A stretch of 64,000 nt of DNA, taken from positions 232,245 to 296,244 of the forward strand of contig NZ_JACCKD010000007.1 in NCBI RefSeq assembly GCF_013450155.1. Reading direction: 5' to 3'. Below the pieces are notes generated by a model. That model did not search any database. It saw nothing but the letters and a program-made list of their open reading frames with translations, and was not told the DNA's origin. Shown here in pieces: positions 10,008 to 18,456 of the stretch; position 1 is the first letter of the stretch; every line of letters begins with the position of its first letter. Source of the DNA: Haloechinothrix aidingensis. GTDB lineage: Bacteria; Actinomycetota; Actinomycetes; Mycobacteriales; Pseudonocardiaceae. A program made the translations under genes and the position numbers.

Positions 10008-10460
10008 TCAGGCCGCGATCGTCAGTTCCCGCCGCTGACTCTCGACCCGCCTTCGATACAGCTCATTCGATGCCAGGTCTTTGGTGGTGATCACGTCGAC
10101 AGCACACCCCGATCAAGGTCGCGACGTCGTCCTCCAGCCCCACGGAGTCGGCGAAAGACGAGTCGGGGGCTAGCTCAACGAGCCGATCAAGGTTCGAGTC
10201 AGGTCCGTCATCACCTCGCGCGACCGAGCCGAACACCCACGATCGCCCGATGGGATAGCGAGCGAGCACGCGCCACCTCCCGGCCGTGGCGTTCGAATAG
10301 CGTCGATGGGTGAATCACGTTCACCAGCCTGGTTTCCAGCCGGCAACCAGCTGCCCGCAGCAATCGTTCGAGAGTCTCGACCGAAGGCTGCCGCCGACCC
10401 GATTCGATCACCGAATTCGACATCATCGTGGCTAGTCTCGATCGATGTTGCGCGGGACAT
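10008..10460 (-). pseudogene. XRE-MntA-type nucleotidyltransferase antitoxin, frameshifted
   Basis: Three frames join into one recognisable protein. From right to left: an XRE helix-turn-helix tail (ESGRRQPSVETLERLLRAAG), then after a shift near 10275 the nucleotidyltransferase motif VFGSVARGDDGPDSNLDRLV, then after a single-base insertion near 10098 the C-terminal part VDVITTKDLASNELYRRRV, ending at 10008. The family signature GSx10DxD reads NxD, so one catalytic Asp is also lost. Together with the HepT remnant this was an XRE-MntA/HepT toxin-antitoxin module. Confidence 0.65.
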
Positions 10461-10501
10461 ATGATTCGCTACTCGACGACGGTCTTCGCAACCACGTGCC
10501 C

Positions 10502-10744
10502 CTACCGCTGGGCCGCGCAGAAGGTGCGCCAGGCGGCGGGAGTGAGCGTGAGGACGCCGCCGTGCGGGTCCTTGGAGTCGCGCACCGACGTGACCCGCTC
10601 GGTCACCGCGACCTCGACGCAGTTCCCGTGGGCGTCACTGTAACTGCTGGTGTGCCAGGGGAAGGCGACCTCGACGCAGTTGTGATCTGCATCGCTGTAG
10701 CTACTCTTTCGCCAGGTGGCGTGGGAAAGCTCCGGGGCGTTCAT
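10502..10744 (-). CDS. DUF397 protein with a duplicated core motif
   Basis: 80 aa, ATG at 10744 after GAGGAGC, 15 bp behind the XRE regulator gene. The DUF397 core motif occurs twice in tandem: KSSYSDADHNCVEVA and TSSYSDAHGNCVEVA, then the standard ending RDSKDPHGGVLTLTPAAW. Ordinary DUF397 proteins carry one copy. In actinomycetes these small proteins sit beside Scr1-type XRE regulators and are thought to act with them, sometimes described as toxin-antitoxin-like. The duplicated stretch is about 54 bp at DNA level. Confidence 0.92.
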   Translation of the reverse strand: MNAPELSHATWRKSSYSDADHNCVEVAFPWHTSSYSDAHGNCVEVAVTERVTSVRDSKDPHGGVLTLTPAAWRTFCAAQR

Positions 10745-10759
10745 GGTCGGCTCCTCGCA

Positions 10760-11608
10760 CTAGGTCAACTCGCCTGCGATCTCGGCAACGAGCCGGGCCG
10801 ACTCCTCCGGTGACAGTGCCACGGCCCGCAGCCGTCTCCAGGTCAGCCTAGCGCGCTGGATGACCGGCTCCTCCTCCAGCAGGCCGCTGATGGAACGCGC
10901 GTCGAAGGACACCAGCGTCGGCTGGTCGTCGAACTCCAGGATTATCAGCGGGCCACCGAGGCCGGGGTGTTCCTCGGTCGTGAACGGCACGACACGCAGT
11001 TCGACCTTCGGTCGCTGGATCATGCCGAGCAGGTGCTGCAGCTGACCGTGCATCACCCCCGCGCCGCCGAGCGGACGGCGCAGCGCCATCTCGTCCACGA
11101 TCACCGACAGCGTCGGCCCCCGGTACCTGGACAGCACGGCCTGCCGGGACATGCGGGCCGTGACCATCGCGTCCACCTCGTCCTCGGACAGCAGCGGGTT
11201 CCCGGTGCGGATCACCGTGCGGGCGTAGTCGCCGGTCTGCAACAGCCCCGGTACGAGCAGCGACTCGTAGTTGTACAGCGCCACCGCCTCGTTCTCCGCG
11301 CGGATCAGGTCCTTCAGCGGGTCCGGCAGTTTGCCACCGATGTGGACCAGGTTGCGCTGCGCGCCGTTGCGCACCAGGGTGAGCAGCTCCTCGCGGTGCC
11401 TGGCCGGAACATGCAGCACCCCCAGCACCGCGGCGACATCGTCCACGTTGAGGCCGCGAACCCCGGTCTCCATACGGCTGATCTTGCTGATCGAGCAGCC
11501 CAGAGCCGTGGCGACGTCCTCGCAGGTCATCCCCTGTTCCTCGCGTAGCCTGCGCAGCTCCGACGAGACCCTGCGCTGCCGGATCGACGAACGTGCCCCT
11601 CCAGTCAT
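10760..11608 (-). CDS. Scr1-family XRE regulator (HTH + DUF5753)
   Basis: 282 aa. The ATG at 11608 is preferred because GGAGGGTG lies about 5 bases upstream; a GTG eight codons earlier is possible. N-terminal HTH: MTCEDVATALGCSISKISRM at about residues 27-46. The remaining 200 residues match DUF5753: LVPGLLQTGDYARTVI, then RQAVLSRYRGPTLSVIVDE. Proteins of this type regulate development and antibiotic production in actinomycetes and are usually followed by a DUF397 gene, as here. No operator was recognised. Confidence 0.93.
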   Translation of the reverse strand: MTGGARSSIRQRRVSSELRRLREEQGMTCEDVATALGCSISKISRMETGVRGLNVDDVAAVLGVLHVPARHREELLTLVRNGAQRNLVHIGGKLPDPLKDLIRAENEAVALYNYESLLVPGLLQTGDYARTVIRTGNPLLSEDEVDAMVTARMSRQAVLSRYRGPTLSVIVDEMALRRPLGGAGVMHGQLQHLLGMIQRPKVELRVVPFTTEEHPGLGGPLIILEFDDQPTLVSFDARSISGLLEEEPVIQRARLTWRRLRAVALSPEESARLVAEIAGELT

Positions 11609-11731
11609 GCGCACACCCTCCGCGGTTGCCACCCCGGCAAGAAAGCCCCATCACCCGATCGGACAGTTGCTTGCACGACCGGAGCACGGCGAACGTAACC
11701 GCAGGCACAGACATCTGGAAGGGGACCAGCG

Positions 11732-11932
11732 ATGCAGAAGACCGTCACCATCAGCGGTACCTACGCGGCGTGGACACTCACCCTGTCCGTCGACCTGCCG
11801 GAGGAGCAGGTCGAGGAACCGATCACCGAATGGCCGCACAAGATCGACCGGGTCGCGGAGTTCTTCTACGACATGGTGAACTGCTGCGAGGACGCCAGGG
11901 ACGCCCAGCTGGCGCTCAATGGCCGGCGGTGA
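11732..11932 (+). CDS. Small uncharacterised protein
   Basis: 66 aa, ATG after GGAAGGGG with good spacing, divergent from the XRE gene. The sequence is acidic with a predicted beta N-terminus (KTVTISGTYAAWTLTLSV) and a helical C-terminus containing MVNCCEDARDAQ. I do not recognise the family. The good ribosome site, codon bias like its neighbours and its fit between two genes argue that it is real. It ends 9 bp from the convergent trmH-like gene. Confidence 0.55.
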   Translation: MQKTVTISGTYAAWTLTLSVDLPEEQVEEPITEWPHKIDRVAEFFYDMVNCCEDARDAQLALNGRR

Positions 11933-11941
11933 GCGCGGGAG

Positions 11942-12619
11942 CTACCAGGCGGTGCTCGGGTCGGCGTGCTGCTGGATCCAGGCGTGCATGACGATGCCCG
12001 CCGCGACCCCCGCGTTGATCGAACGGGTGGAACCGAACTGGGCGATCGACACGGGCATCGCCGCCTGCCGCGCTTCCTCGGACAGGCCGGGGCCTTCCTG
12101 CCCGAAAAGCAGCATGCACTCGCGCGGCAGCGTGACGCTCTCCAGCCGGTGCGCGCCGGGGGTGTTGTCCACGGTCACGATCGTCAGGCCCCGCTGCGCC
12201 GCGAACTCCACCAGGGTGGGGACATCGGGATGGTGGTAGAGGTGCTGGTAGCGATCGGTGACCATGGCGGCGCGCCGGTTCCAGCGCCGCTTGCCGACGA
12301 TGTGCACCGCGGCTGCGGCGAACGAGTTGGCGGTGCGCACCACGGTGCCGATGTTGTGGTCGTGCTGGAAGTTCTCGATCGCCACGTGGAACGGGTGGCG
12401 CGTGCGGTCCAGGTCCGCCACGATCGCGTCGCGCCGCCAGTACCGGTAGGCGTCGACGACGTTGCGGCGGTCGCCGTGCTCGAGTAGCTCGGGGTCGTAG
12501 TGCTCCCCGCTCGGCCACGGGCCCTCCCACGGGCCAACGCCCACGTCGTCGTGCGTGGCCCACTCGGTCGGTCCCGGCTCGCCGGTCGGATCGTCCGCTG
12601 TCACGTCCATCCCTGCCAC
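11942..12619 (-). CDS. TrmH/SpoU-family RNA 2'-O-methyltransferase
   Basis: 225 aa from a GTG at 12619; an ATG at 12610 is an equally plausible start. The three SPOUT motifs are present: NIGTVVRTANSFAAA (motif 1), LLFGQEGPGLS (motif 2) and SIAQFGSTRSINAGVAAGI (motif 3), which form the trefoil-knot AdoMet site. It methylates a ribose 2'-OH in tRNA or rRNA; the target position cannot be read from sequence. It lies 14 bp behind pyrE in the same direction, matching the arrangement around Rv0380c-Rv0382c in M. tuberculosis. Confidence 0.92.
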   Translation of the reverse strand: MAGMDVTADDPTGEPGPTEWATHDDVGVGPWEGPWPSGEHYDPELLEHGDRRNVVDAYRYWRRDAIVADLDRTRHPFHVAIENFQHDHNIGTVVRTANSFAAAAVHIVGKRRWNRRAAMVTDRYQHLYHHPDVPTLVEFAAQRGLTIVTVDNTPGAHRLESVTLPRECMLLFGQEGPGLSEEARQAAMPVSIAQFGSTRSINAGVAAGIVMHAWIQQHADPSTAW

Positions 12620-12633
12620 GCCTTCGCGCCGGG

Positions 12634-13209
12634 TCAGGCCAGCCCGAGGTCGGCGCGCCCGAGGAGGCTGCGGTACGTCAGCCCACGCTCCTCGACCGCT
12701 TCGCGGGCGCCGGTGTCGCGGTCGACCACCGTGGCGACACCGATCACGGTCGCTCCGGCCTCGGTCAGCGTGTCCACAGCGGTGAGCACGCTGCCGCCGG
12801 TGGTGGAGGTGTCCTCCACGGCAAGCACCCGCTGCCCGGACACCTCGATGCCCTCGATACGCCGCTGCATCCCGTGCTGCTTCTCGGACTTGCGCACCAC
12901 GAACGCGTCGAGCACCTTCCCGTCGGCGGCCGCGGAGTGCAGCATCGCGCAGGCGACCGGGTCGGCACCGAGGGTCAGGCCACCGACGGCGACGTAGGAC
13001 CAGTCAGCGGTGAGCTGGCGCAGCAGCGTGCCGATCAGCGGCGCGGCCGCGTGATGCAGCGTGGCCCTGCGCATGTCCACGTAGTAGTCGGCCTGCTGGC
13101 CGGAGGACAGCGTCACGGTGCCGTGCACAACGGCCAACTCGGTGACCAGCCGGGCCAGCTCGGTCCTCGCGGAGTGCTCGACGGCGGGAACATCGGTAAC
13201 GGGGTCCAC
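12634..13209 (-). CDS. pyrE: Orotate phosphoribosyltransferase
   Basis: 191 aa, GTG start at 13209 preceded by AGGGGA. The protein has the PRPP-binding loop RVLAVEDTSTTGGSVL and the N-terminal TLSSGQQADYYVDMR pattern of OPRTases. It converts orotate plus PRPP to OMP in pyrimidine synthesis. The downstream TrmH gene is probably co-transcribed. Length is typical of the actinobacterial family. Confidence 0.95.
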   Translation of the reverse strand: MDPVTDVPAVEHSARTELARLVTELAVVHGTVTLSSGQQADYYVDMRRATLHHAAAPLIGTLLRQLTADWSYVAVGGLTLGADPVACAMLHSAAADGKVLDAFVVRKSEKQHGMQRRIEGIEVSGQRVLAVEDTSTTGGSVLTAVDTLTEAGATVIGVATVVDRDTGAREAVEERGLTYRSLLGRADLGLA

Positions 13210-13232
13210 GGTCCCCTAGCGTCCCAGGTCGT

Positions 13233-13286
13233 GGAGCCGAACGTGACATCGGGCTCCTTCTATGGAACCGATGTCACATCGGTTCC
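13233..13286. repeat. Palindromic intergenic element, copy 1 of 5
   Basis: Two arms of about 24 bp (GGAGCC...GGCTCC and GGAACC...GGTTCC) separated by TTCTAT. The second arm is itself a near-perfect hairpin (GGAACCGAT/ATCGGTTCC). It lies 15 bp from the stop of the membrane-protein gene at 13302. Similar units occur at 16759, 35956, 42712 and 61210. Likely a terminator or REP-like element. Confidence 0.85.
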
Positions 13287-13301
13287 ATAGGCGCATCCGG
13301 G

Positions 13302-13928
13302 TCAGCCTTCGTTGTGGTCGCGCCGGTGAGCCCAACGCGTCGAACCCCAGGTGGCGACGTGGCATGCGACAGCGACGGTCGCGAGAGCTACCGCGAGTAC
13401 CCAGTGCCCGTCCGGGCCCGGATAGCCGACGAGCGGCAAGTAGTCGCGAACCAGGGGCTCCATGTTGTAGACGATCCCGTGGACGAAGTAGGCGAGCAGC
13501 ACCAACCCGCCACCGAGTAGCGGGCTCATAACGACCGCGATGATCGATACCGTGGCGGCAAGGGTCAGCGCGTTCGCGAGAACCCAGTTCGTCGGCACAT
13601 CCCCGGGAATCCGCGTAGTCGCGGTGGTAGCAGGAAGCATCGAAACGCAGAGACCGACGATCGCCGAGACGCCCGCCACAACGCGGCAACGCACCCCGCC
13701 CAGCCGCTCCCATGTCCAGAACCGGGAACGCAGGAGTGACGCCGCAAGTGTCGCGGTGACGATCACGATGATCTCGACGAGCGGGAGCCGATGCGTGTGC
13801 TCGACCGACAGGTCGATCCTGATCGCCATACGGGCGGACAGCGTACTAACAACACTCATCAACGCGCCGGCAACGACAACCAGGCCGATCCGCCGGGATG
13901 CTGCGACACGTCGCAGCGGTGCGCTCAT
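13302..13928 (-). CDS. Multi-pass membrane protein, probable ABC exporter component
   Basis: 208 aa with about five hydrophobic segments (for example GLVVVAGALMSVVSTLSA, LVEIIVIVTATLAASLL, LLGGGLVLLAYFVHGIVY). No family was recognised with certainty. The ATG overlaps the stop of the 434-aa membrane protein (ATGA), and that gene overlaps the ABC ATPase, so the three form one operon. It would be a second permease subunit or an accessory or immunity-type protein. Transport direction and substrate are unknown. Confidence 0.8.
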   Translation of the reverse strand: MSAPLRRVAASRRIGLVVVAGALMSVVSTLSARMAIRIDLSVEHTHRLPLVEIIVIVTATLAASLLRSRFWTWERLGGVRCRVVAGVSAIVGLCVSMLPATTATTRIPGDVPTNWVLANALTLAATVSIIAVVMSPLLGGGLVLLAYFVHGIVYNMEPLVRDYLPLVGYPGPDGHWVLAVALATVAVACHVATWGSTRWAHRRDHNEG

Positions 13929-15229
13929 GGCATATCCGTCTCGTTCAACGCACAGTTCCGAATGGCCTCGGCGTGCCGGGCGCCCCAGGATGCCAGCTCG
14001 TCCGAGGAGAGATGGTCGAAGGGTGTCTCGACAGCGTAGCCCTGGTCAGGATGGCCCGCGGAACGGAGCATCGCGATATAGAAGGCCTGCGCCGCTCCCA
14101 CGCCATTGCGGAAGTCGGTTACCGTTCCGCTGGGAACCGCGCCGCACGCCTCGAGCCCGCTGAGCCGTTGCGCCACCGCGAACGCCGTCTCTGTCGCGGT
14201 GTCGTTCCCCGGATACAGTCCAATCCATACGGTCGACGAATCGACATTCCCATCGGCCGAGTCCCCAGCTCCGGCGTCATCCGCCAACGCTACGGACCAC
14301 ACCCTCCGGAGTTCCTGTGGTTGTACACCGCTCACCGCGAGCAGCTTCCGCGTGGTGTCGCGCATCAAGTCGAGCTGGGAGGCTTGACCCGCGTGTACGC
14401 AGTACTCGACACCCGAGGCAGTCGTGCAGCTGGCCGGAAGGTCGCCTTCCTTCGCGAAGAGCGCCGGAGGATTGCTCACCGGCAGCAATATCGTCGCGAT
14501 CAGAATCACCGCGATCGCGGAACTGGTCGGCGACGGGACTTTCCACCGTCTACTCCGGCGCAGTGCGCGAGCCGAGAACCAGGCAGCCGCGCCCACGATG
14601 ATCGCGCATGCGGCAAGGCGGTAGACCAGGAGCGAATACGGCTCGACCATGCCGAGAGTCCCCGTCGATCCGGACACCGGGATCGCCGCTTCCAGCCCCC
14701 TAACTTCATGTGCGGCAATCCCGATTCCGGCGAACACGCACGCAAAGGTGATCGGCGCCAGCCAGGCGGTACCGGAAAGGACACCAGCCGTATAGCCAAC
14801 GGCGATCGCGGCAAGCATGCCGGCTACTCCGGTCAGCATACTCAACAAGTACGGAGCGCCGTGCTCGGCTCCGGCGATCGTGCTGATCACCAGCGGTGCC
14901 AGGCCAACACAGTACGCACCTGTCAGCAGCACCATGAGGACCGCGAGGTGCCTGCGCATCACCTCACGGCCGTTGCGTGGCAGCCACGGCTGGCTGAAGA
15001 TGCGGCTCGCTGCGGTCGCCCGACCCGCAACGTAGGTCGCCGCCGACGCAGCGACCGGAGCCGCGAGTTGCAAGTACTCGTGGAACGCTGTCGAGGTTCG
15101 CGCCCACGTCTGGTACTCCTGGCCGAACAGCGGCCAGGCCTGTAGCAGGACCGTCGCTACGATGGCCATGCACGCCACGAGGAGCACGACCCGGCCGAGT
15201 GGGACCCATGTTGCCGCTCCGTCGCGCAC
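13925..15229 (-). CDS. ABC-type membrane protein with extracytoplasmic domain (DUF7224-like)
   Basis: 434 aa from a GTG at 15229 that shares its first base with the stop of the ATPase gene. About six transmembrane segments occupy residues 10-250, followed by an extracytoplasmic C-terminal domain. That domain includes CTTASGVEYCVHAG, reminiscent of a cysteine-bearing domain seen in actinobacterial ABC membrane proteins. It would form the membrane part of the exporter energised by the ATPase. The family label is from memory and tentative; the operon structure is clear. Confidence 0.75.
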   Translation of the reverse strand: MRDGAATWVPLGRVVLLVACMAIVATVLLQAWPLFGQEYQTWARTSTAFHEYLQLAAPVAASAATYVAGRATAASRIFSQPWLPRNGREVMRRHLAVLMVLLTGAYCVGLAPLVISTIAGAEHGAPYLLSMLTGVAGMLAAIAVGYTAGVLSGTAWLAPITFACVFAGIGIAAHEVRGLEAAIPVSGSTGTLGMVEPYSLLVYRLAACAIIVGAAAWFSARALRRSRRWKVPSPTSSAIAVILIATILLPVSNPPALFAKEGDLPASCTTASGVEYCVHAGQASQLDLMRDTTRKLLAVSGVQPQELRRVWSVALADDAGAGDSADGNVDSSTVWIGLYPGNDTATETAFAVAQRLSGLEACGAVPSGTVTDFRNGVGAAQAFYIAMLRSAGHPDQGYAVETPFDHLSSDELASWGARHAEAIRNCALNETDMP

Positions 15230-16005
15230 TATCCCGCACCGCCTTCGAGACGCGCGATCAGCACGTCGTAAGCACGTTCGAATCGGGACCCCAACGTCAC
15301 GGAGTCGTCGTGAGAACCGGTGTCGGCGTCAGCGATGGCGTCGTTCAGCTCCTGCAGATCCCCGGCGAAAATGAGCCGTCCCTCAGCCAGGACACCCACT
15401 CGATGACAGAGATGTTCGATGTCTTCGAGCAGGTGACTGGAGATGACGACCGTGCGGTCAGCACCGATCGCCGCGATGCGCTCCCGCATTCTCAAGCGCT
15501 GGCCCGGGTCCAGCCCGACAGTCGGCTCGTCGAGGATCACCACCGAAGGGTTGTGCGCGAGGGCGGCAGCCAGCCCCAGGCGTTGCCGTTGCCCACCGGA
15601 GAGAGTGCGCACACGCGCTCGAGCGAGTTCACCGATGCCCGCTTCCCGCAGCGCGCGCTCGGCCGCCGCGGAGCACTCGGCACCCGGCAGACCGTGCACC
15701 CATGCGGTGTACTCGACGGTATCGTGTACGCGCATCTCCGGGGCGAGAGAGAACCGCTGCGGCAGGAAACCCAGTTCCCGCCGCGCCGCACGGCGGCCGG
15801 ACGAGTGCTCCAGCCCGTTCCCGCCCACCGCGATTCGCCCTGAATGCGGGCGCAGCAAGGTCACGAGTAACGACAGCAAGGTCGTCTTGCCGGCACCGTT
15901 CGGTCCCAGCAACCCGGTTACACCTGCCCCGAACTCCCATGTCACGTTCGCCAGCGCGGGTTTTCTTCCATAGGAGAAGCTCACGTCGGTGAACGCGACA
16001 TCCAT
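15229..16005 (-). CDS. ABC transporter ATP-binding protein
   Basis: 258 aa, ATG at 16005 after GGGGAG. All ATPase motifs are present: Walker A GPNGAGKTTL near residue 34, signature LSGGQRQRLG, Walker B VVILDEPTVGLDPG, and the switch His in VISSHLLEDI. Single-domain ATPases of this form pair with separate membrane subunits, here the two following genes. It starts the three-gene operon and is separated from the secreted-protein gene by a strong terminator, so the two are separate transcription units despite being neighbours. Confidence 0.93.
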   Translation of the reverse strand: MDVAFTDVSFSYGRKPALANVTWEFGAGVTGLLGPNGAGKTTLLSLLVTLLRPHSGRIAVGGNGLEHSSGRRAARRELGFLPQRFSLAPEMRVHDTVEYTAWVHGLPGAECSAAAERALREAGIGELARARVRTLSGGQRQRLGLAAALAHNPSVVILDEPTVGLDPGQRLRMRERIAAIGADRTVVISSHLLEDIEHLCHRVGVLAEGRLIFAGDLQELNDAIADADTGSHDDSVTLGSRFERAYDVLIARLEGGAG

Positions 16006-16061
16006 CCGAGAATCTCCCCGTCGTCCAAAGAAACAATTCCTACATCCGGATTACACACAAC

Positions 16062-16112
16062 TTCCGGAGGTGGGTAGCGAACGGTTCACGTGTTCGCTAC
16101 CCACCTCCGGAA
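16062..16112 (-). terminator. Strong hairpin terminator after the secreted-protein gene
   Basis: Perfect 21-bp inverted repeat (16062-16082 with 16092-16112) with a 9-nt loop, 12 bp after the stop of the secreted-protein gene and before the ABC operon. No long T-run follows, as is common in high-GC actinobacteria. Confidence 0.85.
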
Positions 16113-16124
16113 CGAATCGCACCG

Positions 16125-16508
16125 CTAGCAAAGCGTACGGTGACTTCCTTCGGCACTGCCTCCCGCGTCACTGTTCATTGTCATGTAATACTCGTTGTTC
16201 CCATCGCACGCAGCAACGACACGAAGGCTGCCATTGGTGATCGTGTCGCTGGCGGAGGCGATTCTCGAGTCCGGCCACCAGCTGAGATCCTTGTACATCG
16301 CCGCCGCGACGCTGGCCGACCTCGCACACGTGGGACCGCGTGTGCCATCGCCGTACAACGTCGAGCCACTCTGGGACACAACTGACGCGCCGACCGTGCA
16401 TGCGTAAGCCCCCGGATCATCGGCCCACGCTGTCGAGGTCATCGCGAGCCCCCCTGCCGTCAATGCACCGACCATCGCTCCGACAGCGACCGTTCGCTTG
16501 AATTCCAC
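16125..16508 (-). CDS. Small secreted four-cysteine protein
   Basis: 127 aa from a GTG at 16508 after GGGAGAGGAG. The signal peptide has a KR start, a hydrophobic core to about residue 23 and a likely cut after STAWA (Ala29). The mature protein of about 98 aa has exactly four cysteines (37, 61, 101, 127), the last being the C-terminal residue, suggesting two disulfides. I do not recognise the family. It is a separate transcription unit with a leader palindrome and strong terminator, next to an ABC exporter-like operon. An exported peptide or bacteriocin-like role is possible but unproven. Confidence 0.8.
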   Translation of the reverse strand: MEFKRTVAVGAMVGALTAGGLAMTSTAWADDPGAYACTVGASVVSQSGSTLYGDGTRGPTCARSASVAAAMYKDLSWWPDSRIASASDTITNGSLRVVAACDGNNEYYMTMNSDAGGSAEGSHRTLC

Positions 16509-16525
16509 GAATTCGCTCCTCTCCC

Positions 16526-16551
16526 ACGAACGAGTCGCACGACTCGTTCGT
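16526..16551 (-). promoter_or_regulatory. Perfect 26-bp palindrome in the leader of the secreted-protein gene
   Basis: ACGAACGAGTCG and CGACTCGTTCGT with a 2-bp centre, 17 bp upstream of the GTG start and just before the ribosome site. It could be a dimeric regulator operator or an RNA leader hairpin controlling translation. It is not one of the five-copy palindromes. Confidence 0.6.
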
Positions 16552-16758
16552 TATCGCGAAGCACAGAAGGTAACCATCCCCAGTGATAGTTAGTAAAGCC
16601 CCCAAAGACCGGAGTGAATACCCCCAGGCAACTCGGTCCAATACAATGCGTAATGCAGCAATCATATTATGTGACGATCATCGGGCCGTCAAGACTCGTC
16701 ATCCATCAGGGACCCCCGGAGAGCGGGCGGCGCGCGGCGGTCATCCCGCGAGGGCGGG
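16552..16758. promoter_or_regulatory. Promoter region of the secreted-protein gene
   Basis: About 200 bp without a gene and noticeably richer in A/T than its surroundings (around 16560-16680), consistent with a promoter region for the leftward secreted-protein gene. No specific hexamers were assigned. Confidence 0.4.
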
Positions 16759-16813
16759 GGAGCCGAAGGTGGCCGCGGTTCCATAGAAGGAGCCGAACGT
16801 GACATCGGGCTCC
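16759..16813. repeat. Palindromic intergenic element, copy 2 of 5
   Basis: Same family as copy 1 in opposite orientation: arms GGAGCC...GGTTCC and GGAGCC...GGCTCC separated by ATAGAA (complement of TTCTAT). It lies 35 bp beyond the stop of the leftward SDR gene at 16849, consistent with terminator placement. Confidence 0.85.
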
Positions 16814-16848
16814 ACCCTCCACACCGGATCCGCCGGCGTCTGCCCGGC

Positions 16849-17619
16849 TCAGGTGCGGGTGCGGCCCGCGGCGAGCTTGTTCTGGGCGAACCGGCGCAGC
16901 GGGGGCGGGACGAGGCGGCCTGCGCCGACGATGGCCTTCCAGCGCTTGCCCGGCACCGATACGGTCCGGCCCCGGTCCAGATCGGCGAGGCACTCCCGCG
17001 CCACCCGGTCGGCGTCCAGCCACAGCCACCCCGGGATGCGCGAGACATCGTCGCCGGAGCGCTGGTGGAACTCGGTGCGGGTGAAGCCTGGGCACAGGGC
17101 GAGCATCCGGACCCCGGTACCGGCCAGCGACGCGGCCATGCCCTCGGAGAACGCCGTCACCCACGCCTTCGTCGCCGCGTAGGCCGGCCCCGATGCGGGG
17201 AAGAACCCGGCCACGCTGGACACGTTCACCACGGCACCACCGCCGCGGCTGACCATGCCGGGCACGGCCGCCCTCGTCAGCCGCAGCACGCTCGTCACGT
17301 TCAGGTCGAGCTGGGCCTCGAGCCGGTCCGGGTCGACCTCGTCGAACCGCTCGTTGAGCCCGAGCCCCGCGTTGTTGACCAGCAGGTCGACCGGATGGTC
17401 CTTCAGGTGCCGCTCGACCTTCCCGCGCTGCTCGGCGTCGGCGAGGTCGGCAGGGAGCACCTCGGCGGTGACCCCGCGCCCGCCGAGCTCGGCCGCCATC
17501 CCACGCAGCCGCTCCGCGTCCCGCGCGACGAGCACGACATCGTAGCCCCGATCGGCGAGCCTGCGTGCGAGCGCCGCTCCGATACCCGCTGTCGCGCCCG
17601 TGATCAGTGCTGTGGCCAT
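16849..17619 (-). CDS. Classical short-chain dehydrogenase/reductase
   Basis: 256 aa. Seen: TGATAGIG at residues 8-15, LLVNNAGLG, the catalytic triad region NVSSVAGF...AYAATKAW with Tyr and Lys, and PGFTRTEF. The C-terminus is basic and somewhat extended ([18 protein letters not shown]). The DltE/YqjQ-like pattern suggests an oxidoreductase of broad lipid or carbonyl specificity; the substrate is unknown. It is single and ends next to palindromic element copy 2. Confidence 0.9.
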   Translation of the reverse strand: MATALITGATAGIGAALARRLADRGYDVVLVARDAERLRGMAAELGGRGVTAEVLPADLADAEQRGKVERHLKDHPVDLLVNNAGLGLNERFDEVDPDRLEAQLDLNVTSVLRLTRAAVPGMVSRGGGAVVNVSSVAGFFPASGPAYAATKAWVTAFSEGMAASLAGTGVRMLALCPGFTRTEFHQRSGDDVSRIPGWLWLDADRVARECLADLDRGRTVSVPGKRWKAIVGAGRLVPPPLRRFAQNKLAAGRTRT

Positions 17620-17662
17620 CGCCAGCTACCTTCCTAGCGCCGGTGCGCGCCCGGATGCGTCC

Positions 17663-18394
17663 TCAGAGTTCCCCGTGCGGGCGCTCGTGCATGGTGTCCA
17701 CGGGCCGCACCCCGTCCGGTGGGTTCTGCCAGACGTGCCTGCCGTCCGGCCCGTCCTCCTCATCGGCGGGGTCGATGATGTCGGCGATCTCGCCGACATC
17801 GCGCAGCAGCCGCTCCAGGCGCGACGGGCCCGCGTTCGCCGACACCGCGGCGAGCACCCAGTCGTGCTCGATCCACAGCACGCTGACGTCTCCGCCGAGC
17901 TCGTCCGCGGCATCCACAAGGTCCTGGGTGATGGTACTGCGCGCAGCCTCCACATCGTCGGTGAACGCGTAACGCTGCCCGGCGGGGCCGAGCAGCTCCG
18001 GCATGTTCGCCCGCTGGAACGGCACGCTGGCCAGCCACAGCTCGAGCAGCACCGGGTACGCCTTGCCGCACCGCACGGCAACCACCACGGCGGGGATCTG
18101 CCGGTCGGTCTCGATGTCGAAGATGTAGACCGATCGCCTGCCCTCGCTGGTGAAGGTGGTGCCTGCGACGACGTTCACCGCCGCGTCCGCACCGAAGTAC
18201 CCCATGGCGCCCTCGGTCCAGTGGCTGACCATCCTGGGATCTTCCTCGGCGAACTGCCAGCCGCGCAGGTCTGCCCAGCGCAACCGCTCCCGGTTGCGTT
18301 GTCCCTCGCGCGCACGGTCCGTCGCGAGCAATGCCAGACCGGACACGAGCGCCACGAAAGCGATCACGAACCAGATCCACGCCGGTATACCCAC
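17663..18394 (-). CDS. Single-pass membrane protein next to clpB
   Basis: 243 aa, GTG start at 18394 with only a weak ribosome site. One N-terminal transmembrane segment (IWFVIAFVALVSGLALLAT) is followed by a basic stretch and a soluble alpha/beta domain of about 190 residues. That domain has no motif I recognise and ends in an acidic, proline-rich tail. The position beside clpB in the same orientation corresponds to Rv0383c in M. tuberculosis, annotated there as a possible secreted protein. Function unknown. Confidence 0.8.
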   Translation of the reverse strand: MGIPAWIWFVIAFVALVSGLALLATDRAREGQRNRERLRWADLRGWQFAEEDPRMVSHWTEGAMGYFGADAAVNVVAGTTFTSEGRRSVYIFDIETDRQIPAVVVAVRCGKAYPVLLELWLASVPFQRANMPELLGPAGQRYAFTDDVEAARSTITQDLVDAADELGGDVSVLWIEHDWVLAAVSANAGPSRLERLLRDVGEIADIIDPADEEDGPDGRHVWQNPPDGVRPVDTMHERPHGEL

Positions 18395-18456
18395 GCGGTA
18401 CAGCCTAACGCGCGACGGCCCGGTACCTCGATCGCCGCTGCGTGTCGCGGGAAGTC

